The notes below the pieces were generated by a model. The model was not told where the DNA came from. It saw only the letters and a program-made list of their open reading frames with translations, and did not search any database. A stretch of 25,651 nucleotides of DNA from Streptomyces regalis (GTDB taxonomy: Bacteria; Actinomycetota; Actinomycetes; Streptomycetales; Streptomycetaceae), in contig NZ_LLZG01000020.1 of the NCBI RefSeq assembly GCF_001509475.1, positions 1 through 25,651 of the forward strand. The letters run 5' to 3'. The position numbers were made by a program, and so were the translations under genes. This document shows positions 1 to 7,295 of this stretch, piece by piece. How positions within the stretch are numbered: the stretch's first letter is position 1; every line of letters begins with the position of its first letter.

Positions 1-197
1 ACGACACGACCCCGCTGCCGCTCGGCACCGGGGTGCTGCCGCTCGCCGAGTGCGTGGAGGTGCTCTCCCGGCACGGCTGGGACGGCTGGCTGTGCTGGGT
101 TTACGAGAAGCGGTGGTACGAGGATGCCGCACCGCTGGACGGACTGCTGGACGCGGGCCGCGAGCATCTGTCGTGGCTGCTGAACGAGTCGGCGTAG
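1..197 (+). CDS. Sugar phosphate isomerase/epimerase, C-terminal end (partial)
   Basis: The frame is open from the left edge (reading from base 3) to TAG at 195-197, giving about 64 residues of a C-terminus. The visible part contains LGTGVLPLAECVEVLSRHG followed by an aromatic-rich DGWLCWVYEKRWY stretch and the ending SWLLNESA. This pattern (G.G..P......L...GYDGW....YE..) is typical of the last strand and helices of xylose-isomerase-like TIM-barrel sugar isomerases/epimerases, a family that isomerises or epimerises small sugars or inositols using a divalent metal. The metal-binding residues and the start lie outside the window, so neither substrate nor full length can be judged. The assignment rests on pattern recognition of a short fragment. 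Confidence 0.6.
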   Translation, partial: DTTPLPLGTGVLPLAECVEVLSRHGWDGWLCWVYEKRWYEDAAPLDGLLDAGREHLSWLLNESA

Positions 198-202
198 GAC
201 CC

Positions 203-316
203 GCGCCTGTAAGGCGAGTCCGCCCAGGCCCGGCACCCGTATCGAGTGCACCCAGGCACGGCACACGTAATCGAGTCCCCCTGGGCCCCGCGCCCGTAAT
301 TCGGTGGCCCGGCGCG
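203..316. repeat. Degenerate tandem repeat, about 29 bp x 4
   Basis: Four imperfect copies lie end to end at 203-232, 233-260, 261-290 and 291-316. Each has the core G-C-rich start, CGTAA or CGTAT, then CGAGT, then a CCCAGGC-like segment. They fill most of the gap between the isomerase-like gene and the MFS gene. Copy 1 begins six bases after the isomerase stop codon. No function is evident. Confidence 0.6.
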
Positions 317-380
317 AGGACCGCCGTATAGCGTCCCCCCTCGTGCCCGAACCCACCGCCCCGCGCCCCGTCATGCCCTC

Positions 381-1619
381 ATGAGCCTCGCCCGTACGTT
401 GATCGACGTGCGGCCGCTGCGCACCTCGCCCGTCTTCCGGCGGCTGCTGATCGGGCGGACGGTGTCCGTGCTCGGCAGCTTCATGACCATGGTGACGGTC
501 ATGTACCAGGTCTGGGACCTGACGCACAGCGCGGTCTGGAGCGGTGCGGTCGGTCTCGCGCAGGCGCTGCCCATGGTGGGTGTGGGCCTGTTCGCCGGGT
601 CGTGGGTGGACCGGGGTGATCGGCGGCGGATCTTCCTGGTCGCCACCGTCGGGCAGGCGGTCTGTGTGCTGCTCCTCGCGGTGCAGGGCTTCACCGGAGG
701 GGTGCCGGTGGCCGGGATCCTCGCCCTGGTGGCGGCCGGCTCCTGCTTCGGCGCGGTCGGCGGCCCGGCGGCGGGCGTGTTCGTGCCGCGGCTGCTGCCC
801 AAGGAGCAGGTGGCGGCCGGGCTGGCCCTCAACCAGGTCACCGGCCAGGCGATGATGCTGCTCGGCCCGGCACTGGGCGGGCTGTTCCTCGGCTGGTTCG
901 GCATCGGCGTCTGCTATCTGCTGGACGCCCTGAGCTTCGGCCTCGCCTTCTACGGCGCCTTCGGCCTGCCCGCGCTGCCGCCCGAGGGGGAGCCGGCGCG
1001 GGCCGGGCTGCACGGCGTCCTGGACGGCCTGCGGTTCCTGGCCGGCAACCGGGTGGTGCGCGGCGCGCTCATCACCGACCTCGCCGCCACGGTCCTGTCC
1101 ATGCCGGTCAGCCTCTTCCCCCTGATCAACGCCGAACGCTTCGACGACGACCCGCGCACCCTCGGCCTGTTCCTGTCGGCCGTCGCGGTGGGCGGTGTCA
1201 CGGCGACGGCCCTGTCGGGTTCGGTCACCCGCCTGGGCCGCCCCGGCCTGGTGATGCTGTGCGGGGCGGCGACGTGGGGCGCCGCGCTGGCGTTGTTCGG
1301 CCTGACGACCAGCCCGTGGGTGGGGCTCGGGCTGCTGGTGGTGGCGGGTGCCGCGGATGCCCTGTCGGTCGTCTCGCGCACCACGATCGTCCAGACCCGT
1401 ACCCCGGACGCCCTGCTCGGCCGGGTGACGGCCGCCGAGCAGATCGTCGGCCAGGCGGGTCCGCACCTCGGCAATCTGCGCGGCGGCCTGGTCGCGGGCT
1501 GGTCGTCCGGCGCGACCGCCCTGGTCACGGGTGGGCTGCTGTGCGTGCTGGCGGTGGCCTACGTCGGTGCCAGCACGCCTCAGTTGCGGGACGGGGCGGC
1601 TACTGCGGACGAGGCGTGA
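381..1619 (+). CDS. MFS transporter, EntS/MFS_3-type exporter
   Basis: A 412-residue polytopic protein of usual length for 12-helix major facilitator exporters. The N-terminal segment FRRLLIGRTVSVLGSFMTMV and the loop GSWVDRGDRRRIFL (the DRGDRR motif between helices 2 and 3) are characteristic of the MFS_3 group, which includes enterobactin exporter EntS and macrolide efflux proteins. Gly/Ala-rich helices follow throughout, and the C-terminus is short and acidic. The substrate cannot be read from sequence. The ATG at 381 has no recognisable Shine-Dalgarno sequence. It overlaps the TGA of a minimal ATG-CCC-TCA-TGA frame at 373-384. The last 20 bases overlap the convergent hydrolase gene, so the two transcripts run into each other. 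Confidence 0.9.
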   Translation: MSLARTLIDVRPLRTSPVFRRLLIGRTVSVLGSFMTMVTVMYQVWDLTHSAVWSGAVGLAQALPMVGVGLFAGSWVDRGDRRRIFLVATVGQAVCVLLLAVQGFTGGVPVAGILALVAAGSCFGAVGGPAAGVFVPRLLPKEQVAAGLALNQVTGQAMMLLGPALGGLFLGWFGIGVCYLLDALSFGLAFYGAFGLPALPPEGEPARAGLHGVLDGLRFLAGNRVVRGALITDLAATVLSMPVSLFPLINAERFDDDPRTLGLFLSAVAVGGVTATALSGSVTRLGRPGLVMLCGAATWGAALALFGLTTSPWVGLGLLVVAGAADALSVVSRTTIVQTRTPDALLGRVTAAEQIVGQAGPHLGNLRGGLVAGWSSGATALVTGGLLCVLAVAYVGASTPQLRDGAATADEA

Positions 1620-2181
1620 GCGGCGCGGTGGGGTCCAGGCACCACCCCAGTACGGCGGGCCAGGGGCCGTAACCGGCGTCCAGGTCGAGGTGGGCGGCGC
1701 CGGGGAGGATGTCGGTCGGGAGGGCGAGGGGGTGACCGTAGAGGGTGTCGGCGCCCTCCTCGCAGTACGGGTCGTCGTCACCGGCGACCAGGCGGGTGGG
1801 GCCGGGGAGGGTGAACTCCAGGGGTGGCGGGGCGAATCCGGCCACTTCCGGGTAGCGTGCGAGCACGGCGCCGGACGGCGGGGCGACGAGCAGCACCCGG
1901 TCCACGGCGTCGAGCCCCGGCAGCCCGCGCGCGACGGCGTGCAGCCACAGCACGACGGACAGACTGTGCGCGACCACGACCCGCTCCGACCCGGCGTCGA
2001 GTCCGCCGAGATGCCGGGTCAACTCCTTCAGCCAGACCTCGAGTTCGGGGTCGTCGGGGTCGGGCAGCTGCGGGTAGACGACCTGGTGGCCGAGGTCGGT
2101 GAGACGGTCGGCGAGCCAGTGCTGCCAGTGGTCCTCGGGGCGGTGGTTCTGCCAGCCGTGGAGGATGAGGTAGGCGGTCAT
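1600..2181 (-). CDS. RBBP9/YdeN-like alpha/beta serine hydrolase
   Basis: About 193 residues, the usual size of the compact RBBP9/YdeN alpha/beta-hydrolase family (Pfam Ser_hydrolase). The protein starts with MTAYLILHGW, the first strand and oxyanion HG motif. The nucleophile elbow is VVVAHSLS (Ser73), which has the His-Ser-Leu-Ser form typical of this family rather than GxSxG. The acid is in LVAGDDDPYC (about Asp135-137) and the histidine in GAAHLD (His164). It is probably a cytoplasmic esterase of unknown substrate. A second ATG three codons upstream (2190) is possible. I prefer 2181 because the strand begins immediately after it, but neither has a strong ribosome site. It lies 200 bases downstream of the EPSP synthase gene on the same strand, with a hairpin between them. 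Confidence 0.85.
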   Translation of the reverse strand: MTAYLILHGWQNHRPEDHWQHWLADRLTDLGHQVVYPQLPDPDDPELEVWLKELTRHLGGLDAGSERVVVAHSLSVVLWLHAVARGLPGLDAVDRVLLVAPPSGAVLARYPEVAGFAPPPLEFTLPGPTRLVAGDDDPYCEEGADTLYGHPLALPTDILPGAAHLDLDAGYGPWPAVLGWCLDPTAPLTPRPQ

Positions 2182-2230
2182 GACGTCCATGGTTTCCGAT
2201 CAGCGATGCACCGGTCCAGTGGGTCTTTCG

Positions 2231-2310
2231 CCCCCGCCGCCCCTACCCGTCCCATCCTGAAGAGGCTCCGCCCCTTCGACCCCGCTCTCCTGGGGGCTGC
2301 CGCCCCCAGA
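2231..2310. repeat. Streptomyces-type dispersed intergenic element with perfect hairpin
   Basis: Downstream of the EPSP synthase stop and before the hydrolase start there is a C-rich tract with CCCCTACCCGTCCCATCC (about 2240-2257). A perfect 8-bp stem follows: CTGGGGGC at 2290-2297, loop TGCC, GCCCCCAG at 2302-2309. From general familiarity, the two pieces together resemble a sequence that recurs in many Streptomyces intergenic regions. The hairpin has no T-run, but T-less hairpins are common actinobacterial terminators, so it may end the EPSP synthase transcript. Confidence 0.5.
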
Positions 2311-2381
2311 CGGGCTGAAATGTACGGACCGGCGTGGAGCGTGACCGTTGCGGGCCAGGGATGGTATGCCCTCGCCCCCCG

Positions 2382-3611
2382 TCACAACCGCGCGCGCAGC
2401 GCCCCGAACTCCTCGTGGAAACCCGGGAAAGTCTTCCGTACGCACCCGGGGTCGTCGAACGAAATACCGGGCGTTCGAAGACCGGTCACCGAGAAGGACA
2501 TCACGATGCGGTGGTCGCCGTAGGACTTGACCTGCGTTCCCGCGGGCGTACCCGGGTGGATCTCGATCCAGTCGGGCCCTGTCGTCACCTCGACCCCCAG
2601 CCGCCGCAGGTTCTCCGCGCACGCCTCCAGCCGGTCGCACTCCTTCACCCGCGTGTTCGCCACGTCCTCGATCCGCACCGGCCCGGAGGCGAAGGGCGCG
2701 ATGGCCGCGAGGGTCGGCATGGTGTCGGAGATGTCCCGCATGTTGACGGTGACGCCCCGCAGTTCACCGGTCCCCCGGACCGTCGTCGACTCCGCGCCGA
2801 CCGACACCTCGGCGCCCATCCGCCGCAGTACGTCGACGAAGCCCAGGTCGCCCTGGAGCGCCCCCTCGCCCAGACCCGGAACCGTCACCTCGCCGCCCGT
2901 GACGGCCGCCGCCGCGAAGAAGTAGCTCGCGGTCGACGCGTCGGGCTCCACCGCGTACGTCGTCGCGCGGTAGCCGCCCGGCGGGACCACGAAGACGTCC
3001 ACCTCGCGCCGCACCTCCACCCCGAACGCCCGCATCATCGCGATCGTGATCTCGACGTACGGCACCGAGACGAGGTCGGTGACGGTGATGCGCAGGCCCT
3101 TGCGGGTCAGCGGCCCCAGCAGCAACAGCGCCGTCAGGTACTGCGACGACTGCCCCGCGTCCAGCGTCACCTCCCCGCCCTCGACGCCGGCCGCCGTCAC
3201 CGTCAGCGGGTGGTGGCCCTCCTGCTCCGCGTGCCGCAGGTCGACCCCCAGGTCGCGCAGGGCCCGGGTGAGGGGGAGCAGGGGGCGGCGGCGCATCTGG
3301 GGCGAGGCGTCGAAGCGGTACGTGCCGTGGCCGGCGGCGGCCAGCGTGGGCAGGAAGCGGGCCGTCGTCGCGCCGTCGCGGCAGTAGACGTCCGCCTCCA
3401 CGACCGCGGGGCCCTGCGGGCGGCCGTCGACCTGCCAGGTGTCCGGGGTCCGGCCGACCCGGTAGCCGAGCCGTACCAGCCCCTCGGCGAAGCCCTCCGT
3501 GTCGTCCGAACGGAGGGGGCGCAGGAGGGTGGTGACACCGTCGGCCGCGGCCGCCAGGAACAGGGCACGGGCGGTGATGGACTTGGAACCGGGGATGTCG
3601 ACTGCGGGCAT
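2382..3611 (-). CDS. aroA: 3-phosphoshikimate 1-carboxyvinyltransferase (EPSP synthase), divergent type
   Basis: This enzyme joins shikimate-3-phosphate and phosphoenolpyruvate in the shikimate pathway. The 409-residue protein has the family landmarks in order: PGSKSITARA (Lys10), the glyphosate-loop equivalent CRDGATTARFLP (77-88), SSQYLTALLL (155-164), DISDTMPT (catalytic Asp), NTRVKECDRL (Lys323, Glu324), SYGDHR (Arg368) and KTFP (Lys393). Two loop positions are unusual. The residue equivalent to E. coli Gly96 is Ala81, and Pro101 is replaced by Phe86. The N-terminus is short: only nine residues precede the first lysine, against about 21 in E. coli, and no in-frame start is visible within the roughly 50 bases upstream. 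GAGGG lies very close to the ATG. No other shikimate gene is adjacent, so this may be a second EPSP synthase beside a housekeeping copy. Confidence 0.92.
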   Translation of the reverse strand: MPAVDIPGSKSITARALFLAAAADGVTTLLRPLRSDDTEGFAEGLVRLGYRVGRTPDTWQVDGRPQGPAVVEADVYCRDGATTARFLPTLAAAGHGTYRFDASPQMRRRPLLPLTRALRDLGVDLRHAEQEGHHPLTVTAAGVEGGEVTLDAGQSSQYLTALLLLGPLTRKGLRITVTDLVSVPYVEITIAMMRAFGVEVRREVDVFVVPPGGYRATTYAVEPDASTASYFFAAAAVTGGEVTVPGLGEGALQGDLGFVDVLRRMGAEVSVGAESTTVRGTGELRGVTVNMRDISDTMPTLAAIAPFASGPVRIEDVANTRVKECDRLEACAENLRRLGVEVTTGPDWIEIHPGTPAGTQVKSYGDHRIVMSFSVTGLRTPGISFDDPGCVRKTFPGFHEEFGALRARL

Positions 3612-3696
3612 GCCCTCATGATCGCCCGGGTGTCGGCTCCGGCGCCACGGCGTCCACGGGATGGACCCGCGCCGGGCCCTCGCCCCCCATACCGAA

Positions 3697-3765
3697 CCGG
3701 CCTCTCACCCGCTGCCCAACCGGCCTCCCGCCCGTCGCCCACCCGGCCTCTCGCCCGCTGCCCAC
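3697..3765. repeat. Tandem repeat, 23 bp x 3
   Basis: Three head-to-tail 23-base copies at 3697-3719, 3720-3742 and 3743-3765. All follow CCGGCCTC(T/C)C(A/G)CCCG(C/T)(T/C)GCCCA(A/C) with only a few mismatches. The array is non-coding and lies about 85 bases upstream of the aroA start. Its function is unknown. Confidence 0.75.
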
Positions 3766-4019
3766 ACGTCACGTGCAACCCGCGGAACCCGGGCTTACCA
3801 ACTTCGCGGATCCCGGCCGTCCCCGGGAACCCAGCCCCACCCCCGCCCGTCCAACCGGCACGCTGTCGGAGAGTCACCGTGGTGCGGTGTCGGCCCTCGC
3901 TGCTGGCTGCGATCGCTGACCACCCTCTCCGCCGTACCGCGGCCGGCAGCACGCCGTCATCGGCGCGCCCCCCTCCAACTGCGCCGATGGCGGCCCCTCT
4001 TTGGTTACGGTGCACTCCC

Positions 4020-4066
4020 TTGACTGGCAGAAACTTCCCGGTTATTGGTGACTTCTCGGAAGTTTC
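4020..4066 (+). promoter_or_regulatory. Promoter with overlapping inverted-repeat operator candidate for the GH3 gene
   Basis: TTGACT at 4020-4025 is followed after 17 bases by TATTGG (4043-4048), a plausible housekeeping-type promoter. A perfect 9-base inverted repeat, GAAACTTCC (4030-4038) and GGAAGTTTC (4058-4066), surrounds the -10 box with a 19-base spacer. It therefore lies where a repressor would block polymerase. The gene start is about 30 bases further on. The regulator is not identified. Confidence 0.5.
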
Positions 4067-4097
4067 CTTCAGCGCACCACCTCCGAAAGGAGCGCAC

Positions 4098-5969
4098 GTG
4101 CCCGACACCAGCACGGGAAGCAGACGGAGCAGGGGAACCACGGGAAACACCGCAACACCTTCCAGACGTACGGTCCTCGCGGCCACCGCCGGCCTCACCA
4201 CCGCCCTGGCCGTCGGCGGCACCGCCCACGCCGGCGCCCCGGACGACAAGAAGCTCCGCGCCCTCATCGCCCGGATGACCCTGCCGGAGAAGGTCGGCCA
4301 GCTCTTCGTCATGCGGGTCTACGGCCACTCCGCGACCGCCCCCGACCAGGCCGACATCGACGCCAACCTCAAGGAGATCGGCGTCCGGACGGCCGCCGAG
4401 CTGATCGCCAGGTACCGCGTGGGCGGCATCATCTACTTCACCTGGGCGCACAACACCCGCAGTCCGCATCAGATCGCCGACCTGTCCAACGGCATCCAGA
4501 AGGCGTCGCTCACCCAGCCACGCGGCCTGCCCGTCCTCGTCTCCACCGACCAGGAGCACGGCATCGTCTGCCGCGTCGGCGAGCCCGCCACCCTCTTCCC
4601 GGGCGCCATGGCCATCGGCGCCGGCGGCTCGCGCGCCGACGCCCGCACCCTCGGCCGTATCGCCGGGCAGGAACTCAAAGCGCTCGGGATCCGGCAGAAC
4701 TACTCCCCCGTGGCCGACGTGAACGTCAACCCCGCCAACCCGGTCATCGGCGTCCGCTCCTTCGGCGCCGACCCGGCCGCGGTGGCCGGCATGGTCGCCG
4801 CCGAGGTGGCCGGATACCAGCGCTCCCGAAGCGACCGGCAAGTCGCGGCCACCGCCAAGCACTTCCCCGGGCACGGCGACACCGCCGTCGACAGCCACTA
4901 CGGCTTCCCGGTCATCACGCACACCCGTGAGCAGTGGGACCGGCTGGACGCACCGCCGTTCCGGGCCGCCGTCCGCGCCGGCATCGACTCCATCATGACC
5001 GCGCACATCATGGTCCCGGCCCTCGACGACTCCGGCGACCCGGCCACCCTCTCCCGCCCGATCCTCACCGGCATCCTGCGCGAGGAACTGGGCTACGACG
5101 GGGTGGTTGTCACCGACTCGCTCGGCATGGAGGGCGTGCGGACGAAGTACGGCGACGACCGCGTCCCCGTCCTCGCGCTCAAGGCGGGCGTGGACCAGCT
5201 CCTCAACCCGCCGTCCCTCGACATCGCCTGGAACGCGGTCCTCAAGGCCGTCCAGGACGGCGAGTTGACCGAGGCGCGGCTCGACGAGTCGATCCTGCGG
5301 ATCCTGCGGCTGAAGGCGAAGCTGCGACTCTTCGAGGAGCCGTACGTCAGCCAGGGCGGGGTCGACCGGAACGTCGGCACCGCCTCCCACCTGGCGACCG
5401 CCGACCGCATCGCCGAGCGGACGACGACCCTGCTGGTGAACGAGGGCCCACTGCTCCCACTGTCCCGCAGCACCCACCCCAAGGTCCTCGTCGTCGGCGC
5501 CGACCCGGCCTCCCCGTCCGGCACGACGGGACCGCCGACCGGCGTGCTCGCCACCGCCCTCACCGAGCTGGGCTTCACGGCGACCGCCCTGTCCACGGGT
5601 ACGACACCCTCCGCCGGCACCATCGCCCGGGCCGTCGAAGCGGCGCAGGCGGCGGACGCGGTGGTGGTCGGGACGTACAACGTCACGGCGAGCAGCACAC
5701 AGAAGACGCTGGTCGAGCAGCTCCTCGCGACAGGGAAGCCGGTCGTGGCGGTCGCGGTCCGCAACCCGTACGACGTGGCCCATCTGCCCGCCGTCCCCGC
5801 CTACTTGGCCTCGTACTCCTGGACCGACGTCGAACTGCGGGCGGCCGCACGGGTGATCGCCGGGCGGGTGGCACCGCGCGGGAAGCTGCCGGTGCCGGTG
5901 CAGCGGGCGGACGATGCGACGCGGGTGTTGTATCCGATCGGGCACGGGCTGACGTACGGGAGCAGCTAG
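4098..5969 (+). CDS. Secreted glycoside hydrolase family 3 beta-N-acetylglucosaminidase
   Basis: A 623-residue exported enzyme that should release terminal N-acetylglucosamine from chitin- or peptidoglycan-derived glycans. The GTG at 4098 is chosen because GAAAGGAG lies six bases upstream and it leads directly into a Tat signal: SRRTVLA at residues 22-28, a hydrophobic stretch, and cleavage near AHA-GA (45). The GH3 barrel follows. KHFPGHGDTAVDSH (254-267) is the NagZ-type signature that carries the Asp-His acid/base dyad and marks N-acetylglucosaminidases. VVTDSLGM contains the nucleophile Asp340. From about residue 390 an alpha/beta C-terminal domain continues to the end, as in two-domain Gram-positive NagZ proteins. 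The open frame continues far upstream on the plus strand, but only across the antisense of aroA. Regulation is probably through the inverted repeat at 4030-4066. Confidence 0.93.
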   Translation: MPDTSTGSRRSRGTTGNTATPSRRTVLAATAGLTTALAVGGTAHAGAPDDKKLRALIARMTLPEKVGQLFVMRVYGHSATAPDQADIDANLKEIGVRTAAELIARYRVGGIIYFTWAHNTRSPHQIADLSNGIQKASLTQPRGLPVLVSTDQEHGIVCRVGEPATLFPGAMAIGAGGSRADARTLGRIAGQELKALGIRQNYSPVADVNVNPANPVIGVRSFGADPAAVAGMVAAEVAGYQRSRSDRQVAATAKHFPGHGDTAVDSHYGFPVITHTREQWDRLDAPPFRAAVRAGIDSIMTAHIMVPALDDSGDPATLSRPILTGILREELGYDGVVVTDSLGMEGVRTKYGDDRVPVLALKAGVDQLLNPPSLDIAWNAVLKAVQDGELTEARLDESILRILRLKAKLRLFEEPYVSQGGVDRNVGTASHLATADRIAERTTTLLVNEGPLLPLSRSTHPKVLVVGADPASPSGTTGPPTGVLATALTELGFTATALSTGTTPSAGTIARAVEAAQAADAVVVGTYNVTASSTQKTLVEQLLATGKPVVAVAVRNPYDVAHLPAVPAYLASYSWTDVELRAAARVIAGRVAPRGKLPVPVQRADDATRVLYPIGHGLTYGSS

Positions 5970-5983
5970 CGGCCCGTAGCACT

Positions 5984-6012
5984 TTGTACGTAGTACCCGT
6001 ACGCGATATACC
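5984..6012 (+). promoter_or_regulatory. Promoter candidate for the LppU-like lipoprotein gene
   Basis: TTGTAC (5984-5989) and TATACC (6007-6012) are separated by 17 bases, close to the vegetative consensus. They lie just after the GH3 stop and about 100 bases before the lipoprotein start, suggesting the lipoprotein gene has its own promoter with a leader of about 90 bases. Confidence 0.45.
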
Positions 6013-6109
6013 GACCCCACTCACCCCTAACCGACGCAAAGGACCCCACATCTCTGGCGTGCGCCCGTGGTCGCGGGCCACGCTGGTCGGGGGTACCGGG
6101 GGGAGTGCG

Positions 6110-6760
6110 ATGCGTGGGAGAAGTGCCGTGGGGGTGGCCTGTGCGTTGCTGGTGCTGCTCATCACGCTGTTGACGGGGTGTCAGAGTCCGTCGGGGGCCG
6201 GGGAGGAAGGGGACGGTCGGCTCGACAGGACCGCGAGCGAGCAACAGGTGACACCACCGACCCGGCCCGCCGGATACGGCGTGGTGTTCCTCGGCGTCGA
6301 CGAGTGCAGTTCCTTCGGGACGACGAGCTTCACCGAGGTGTCCTGCACCAGTGAACGGGCGGCGGCGCGGGTCGTGGCGCGGCACGACGGCAAGGTGGGC
6401 GACGGACCGCTGTGTCCCGGGACCACGGACTTCGTCCTGCACATCAGCGAACAGAGCCGCACCTCCGACGAGGACGGCGACGGCGCGATCCCCCAGGGCT
6501 ACTCCTGCATGCGCAACCTGGCCCCGCCCCACCCCGGCGACCCGGGCGGCGGAGGCGGCCCCCGCACGATCGTCGGCGACTGCGTCTACAGCTCCGGCGA
6601 CGGCCAGGTCCGCGAGACGTCGTGCGACGGCAAGGGGCAGCAGAAGCCGCAGTACAAGGTGAGCAAGTCCGTCGGCAAACGGGCCGACTGCCCCCTGTCG
6701 ACGGCCCTGTACGTCCAGCTGGGCGGCGAGAAGCCGGTGGGGTGCGCGCGGCCGGTGTGA
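6110..6760 (+). CDS. LppU/SCO3897-like lipoprotein with a duplicated four-cysteine domain
   Basis: A 216-residue predicted lipoprotein. A hydrophobic signal ends in the lipobox LLTGC (Cys24), so the mature protein should be anchored to the outer face of the membrane. After a Ser/Gly/Thr-rich linker there are two similar domains with the same cysteine order. The first runs from DECSSF through TEVSC and PLCPGT to YSCMRN. The second runs from GDCVYS through RETSC and ADCPLST to VGCARP. The second closely resembles the actinobacterial LppU/SCO3897 domain, which has a GDC...C...CP...C pattern. Eight cysteines would give four disulfides. The ATG at 6110 is preceded by GGGGGGAG. The function of the family is unknown. 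It is not obviously tied to the GH3 gene, and the downstream neighbour is convergent. Confidence 0.75.
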   Translation: MRGRSAVGVACALLVLLITLLTGCQSPSGAGEEGDGRLDRTASEQQVTPPTRPAGYGVVFLGVDECSSFGTTSFTEVSCTSERAAARVVARHDGKVGDGPLCPGTTDFVLHISEQSRTSDEDGDGAIPQGYSCMRNLAPPHPGDPGGGGGPRTIVGDCVYSSGDGQVRETSCDGKGQQKPQYKVSKSVGKRADCPLSTALYVQLGGEKPVGCARPV

Positions 6761-6811
6761 GCGCCGCCCTCGGGGCCGGTCGAGGATGAGGAAGCGATCA
6801 GCCGGCGGCGG

Positions 6812-7201
6812 TCAGCACAGAATCCAGCCCTTGCTCACCGACCCTCGGCCCACCCGCCCCTTCACCCACACACACCGCTGCCCGGCGTGCACCGTCACCG
6901 GGCCCGCATGGTGGCTGTAGTACCACTCGTCGACGACCGGGTTGGCGCGGCGGGCCTGCACGCTGACCATCATCCACTGCTTGCGGCCGGGGTCCTTGGA
7001 CTTGGTGATGGCGCAGACGTAGCCGCCCCGCTTGTAGACGTACAGCGTGCCGGTGGAGAACGGGTACGTCTTGACCTTGCGCCCCTCGCAGCGCGTGGGG
7101 GCGGCCTGCGCCTGGGCCGGGGCCGCGACCGCGAGCAGTCCGGACGCGGTCAGCAACGCCAGGCCGACCGCCAGTCGTCGGCGTATCGCACCTTTGTCCA
7201 C
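6812..7201 (-). CDS. Small secreted cysteine-containing protein, SapA-like
   Basis: A 129-residue protein. The GTG at 7201 is chosen because GGGGAGGA lies a few bases upstream. It opens a classic signal peptide with RRRLAVGLALLTASG and cleavage near AQAQA-AP. The mature part, about 95 residues, has four cysteines (RCEG, YVCAI, RCVWV, ILC) and would form two disulfides. The C-terminal pattern AGPVTVHAGQRCVWVKGRVG resembles the end of Streptomyces spore-associated protein A, which has an AGPVYV.A.GKCV..GG-like segment. I infer a related small beta-rich exported protein, but the similarity is limited to this pattern. A longer reading frame upstream (to 7285) has no ribosome site and would bury the signal peptide. 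Confidence 0.7.
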   Translation of the reverse strand: MDKGAIRRRLAVGLALLTASGLLAVAAPAQAQAAPTRCEGRKVKTYPFSTGTLYVYKRGGYVCAITKSKDPGRKQWMMVSVQARRANPVVDEWYYSHHAGPVTVHAGQRCVWVKGRVGRGSVSKGWILC

Positions 7202-7295
7202 AGTGTTGTCCTCCCCGCACACCGGCAATGAGCGTACTGGTGTACGGACGCACGGCGTATGCCGGATGGTTGCACGACCGGCCACGACGGCGCCG

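Larger units (their letters stand above)
3612..4097. other. 486-base non-coding region between divergent aroA and the GH3 gene
   Basis: I see no convincing gene here. The open frames run through proline/arginine-rich, repeat-containing sequence without a ribosome site. The region holds a 23-bp tandem repeat (3697-3765), a C-rich middle part, and near its right end the promoter and inverted repeat of the GH3 gene. It must also contain the start of the aroA transcript on the minus strand, for which I could not point to a clear -10 element. Confidence 0.6.

Noticed and set aside
3661..4023. 120-codon frame in the aroA-GH3 gap
   Set aside because: Pro/Arg/His-rich, passes through the 23-bp repeat, and has no ribosome site or family.
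2334..4097. Very long plus-strand open frame running into the GH3 gene
   Set aside because: This part is antisense to the well-supported EPSP synthase gene. The GH3 start at 4098 has a ribosome site and a Tat signal, so no fusion is needed.
4005..6020. Long minus-strand frame opposite the GH3 gene
   Set aside because: Acidic, low-complexity antisense translation. GH3 motifs are clear on the plus strand.
6761..6811. Terminator between the convergent lipoprotein and SapA-like genes
   Set aside because: Only a 5-bp stem (CCTCG/CGAGG) and a loose GCCGCC/GGCGGC pair are visible, too weak to call.
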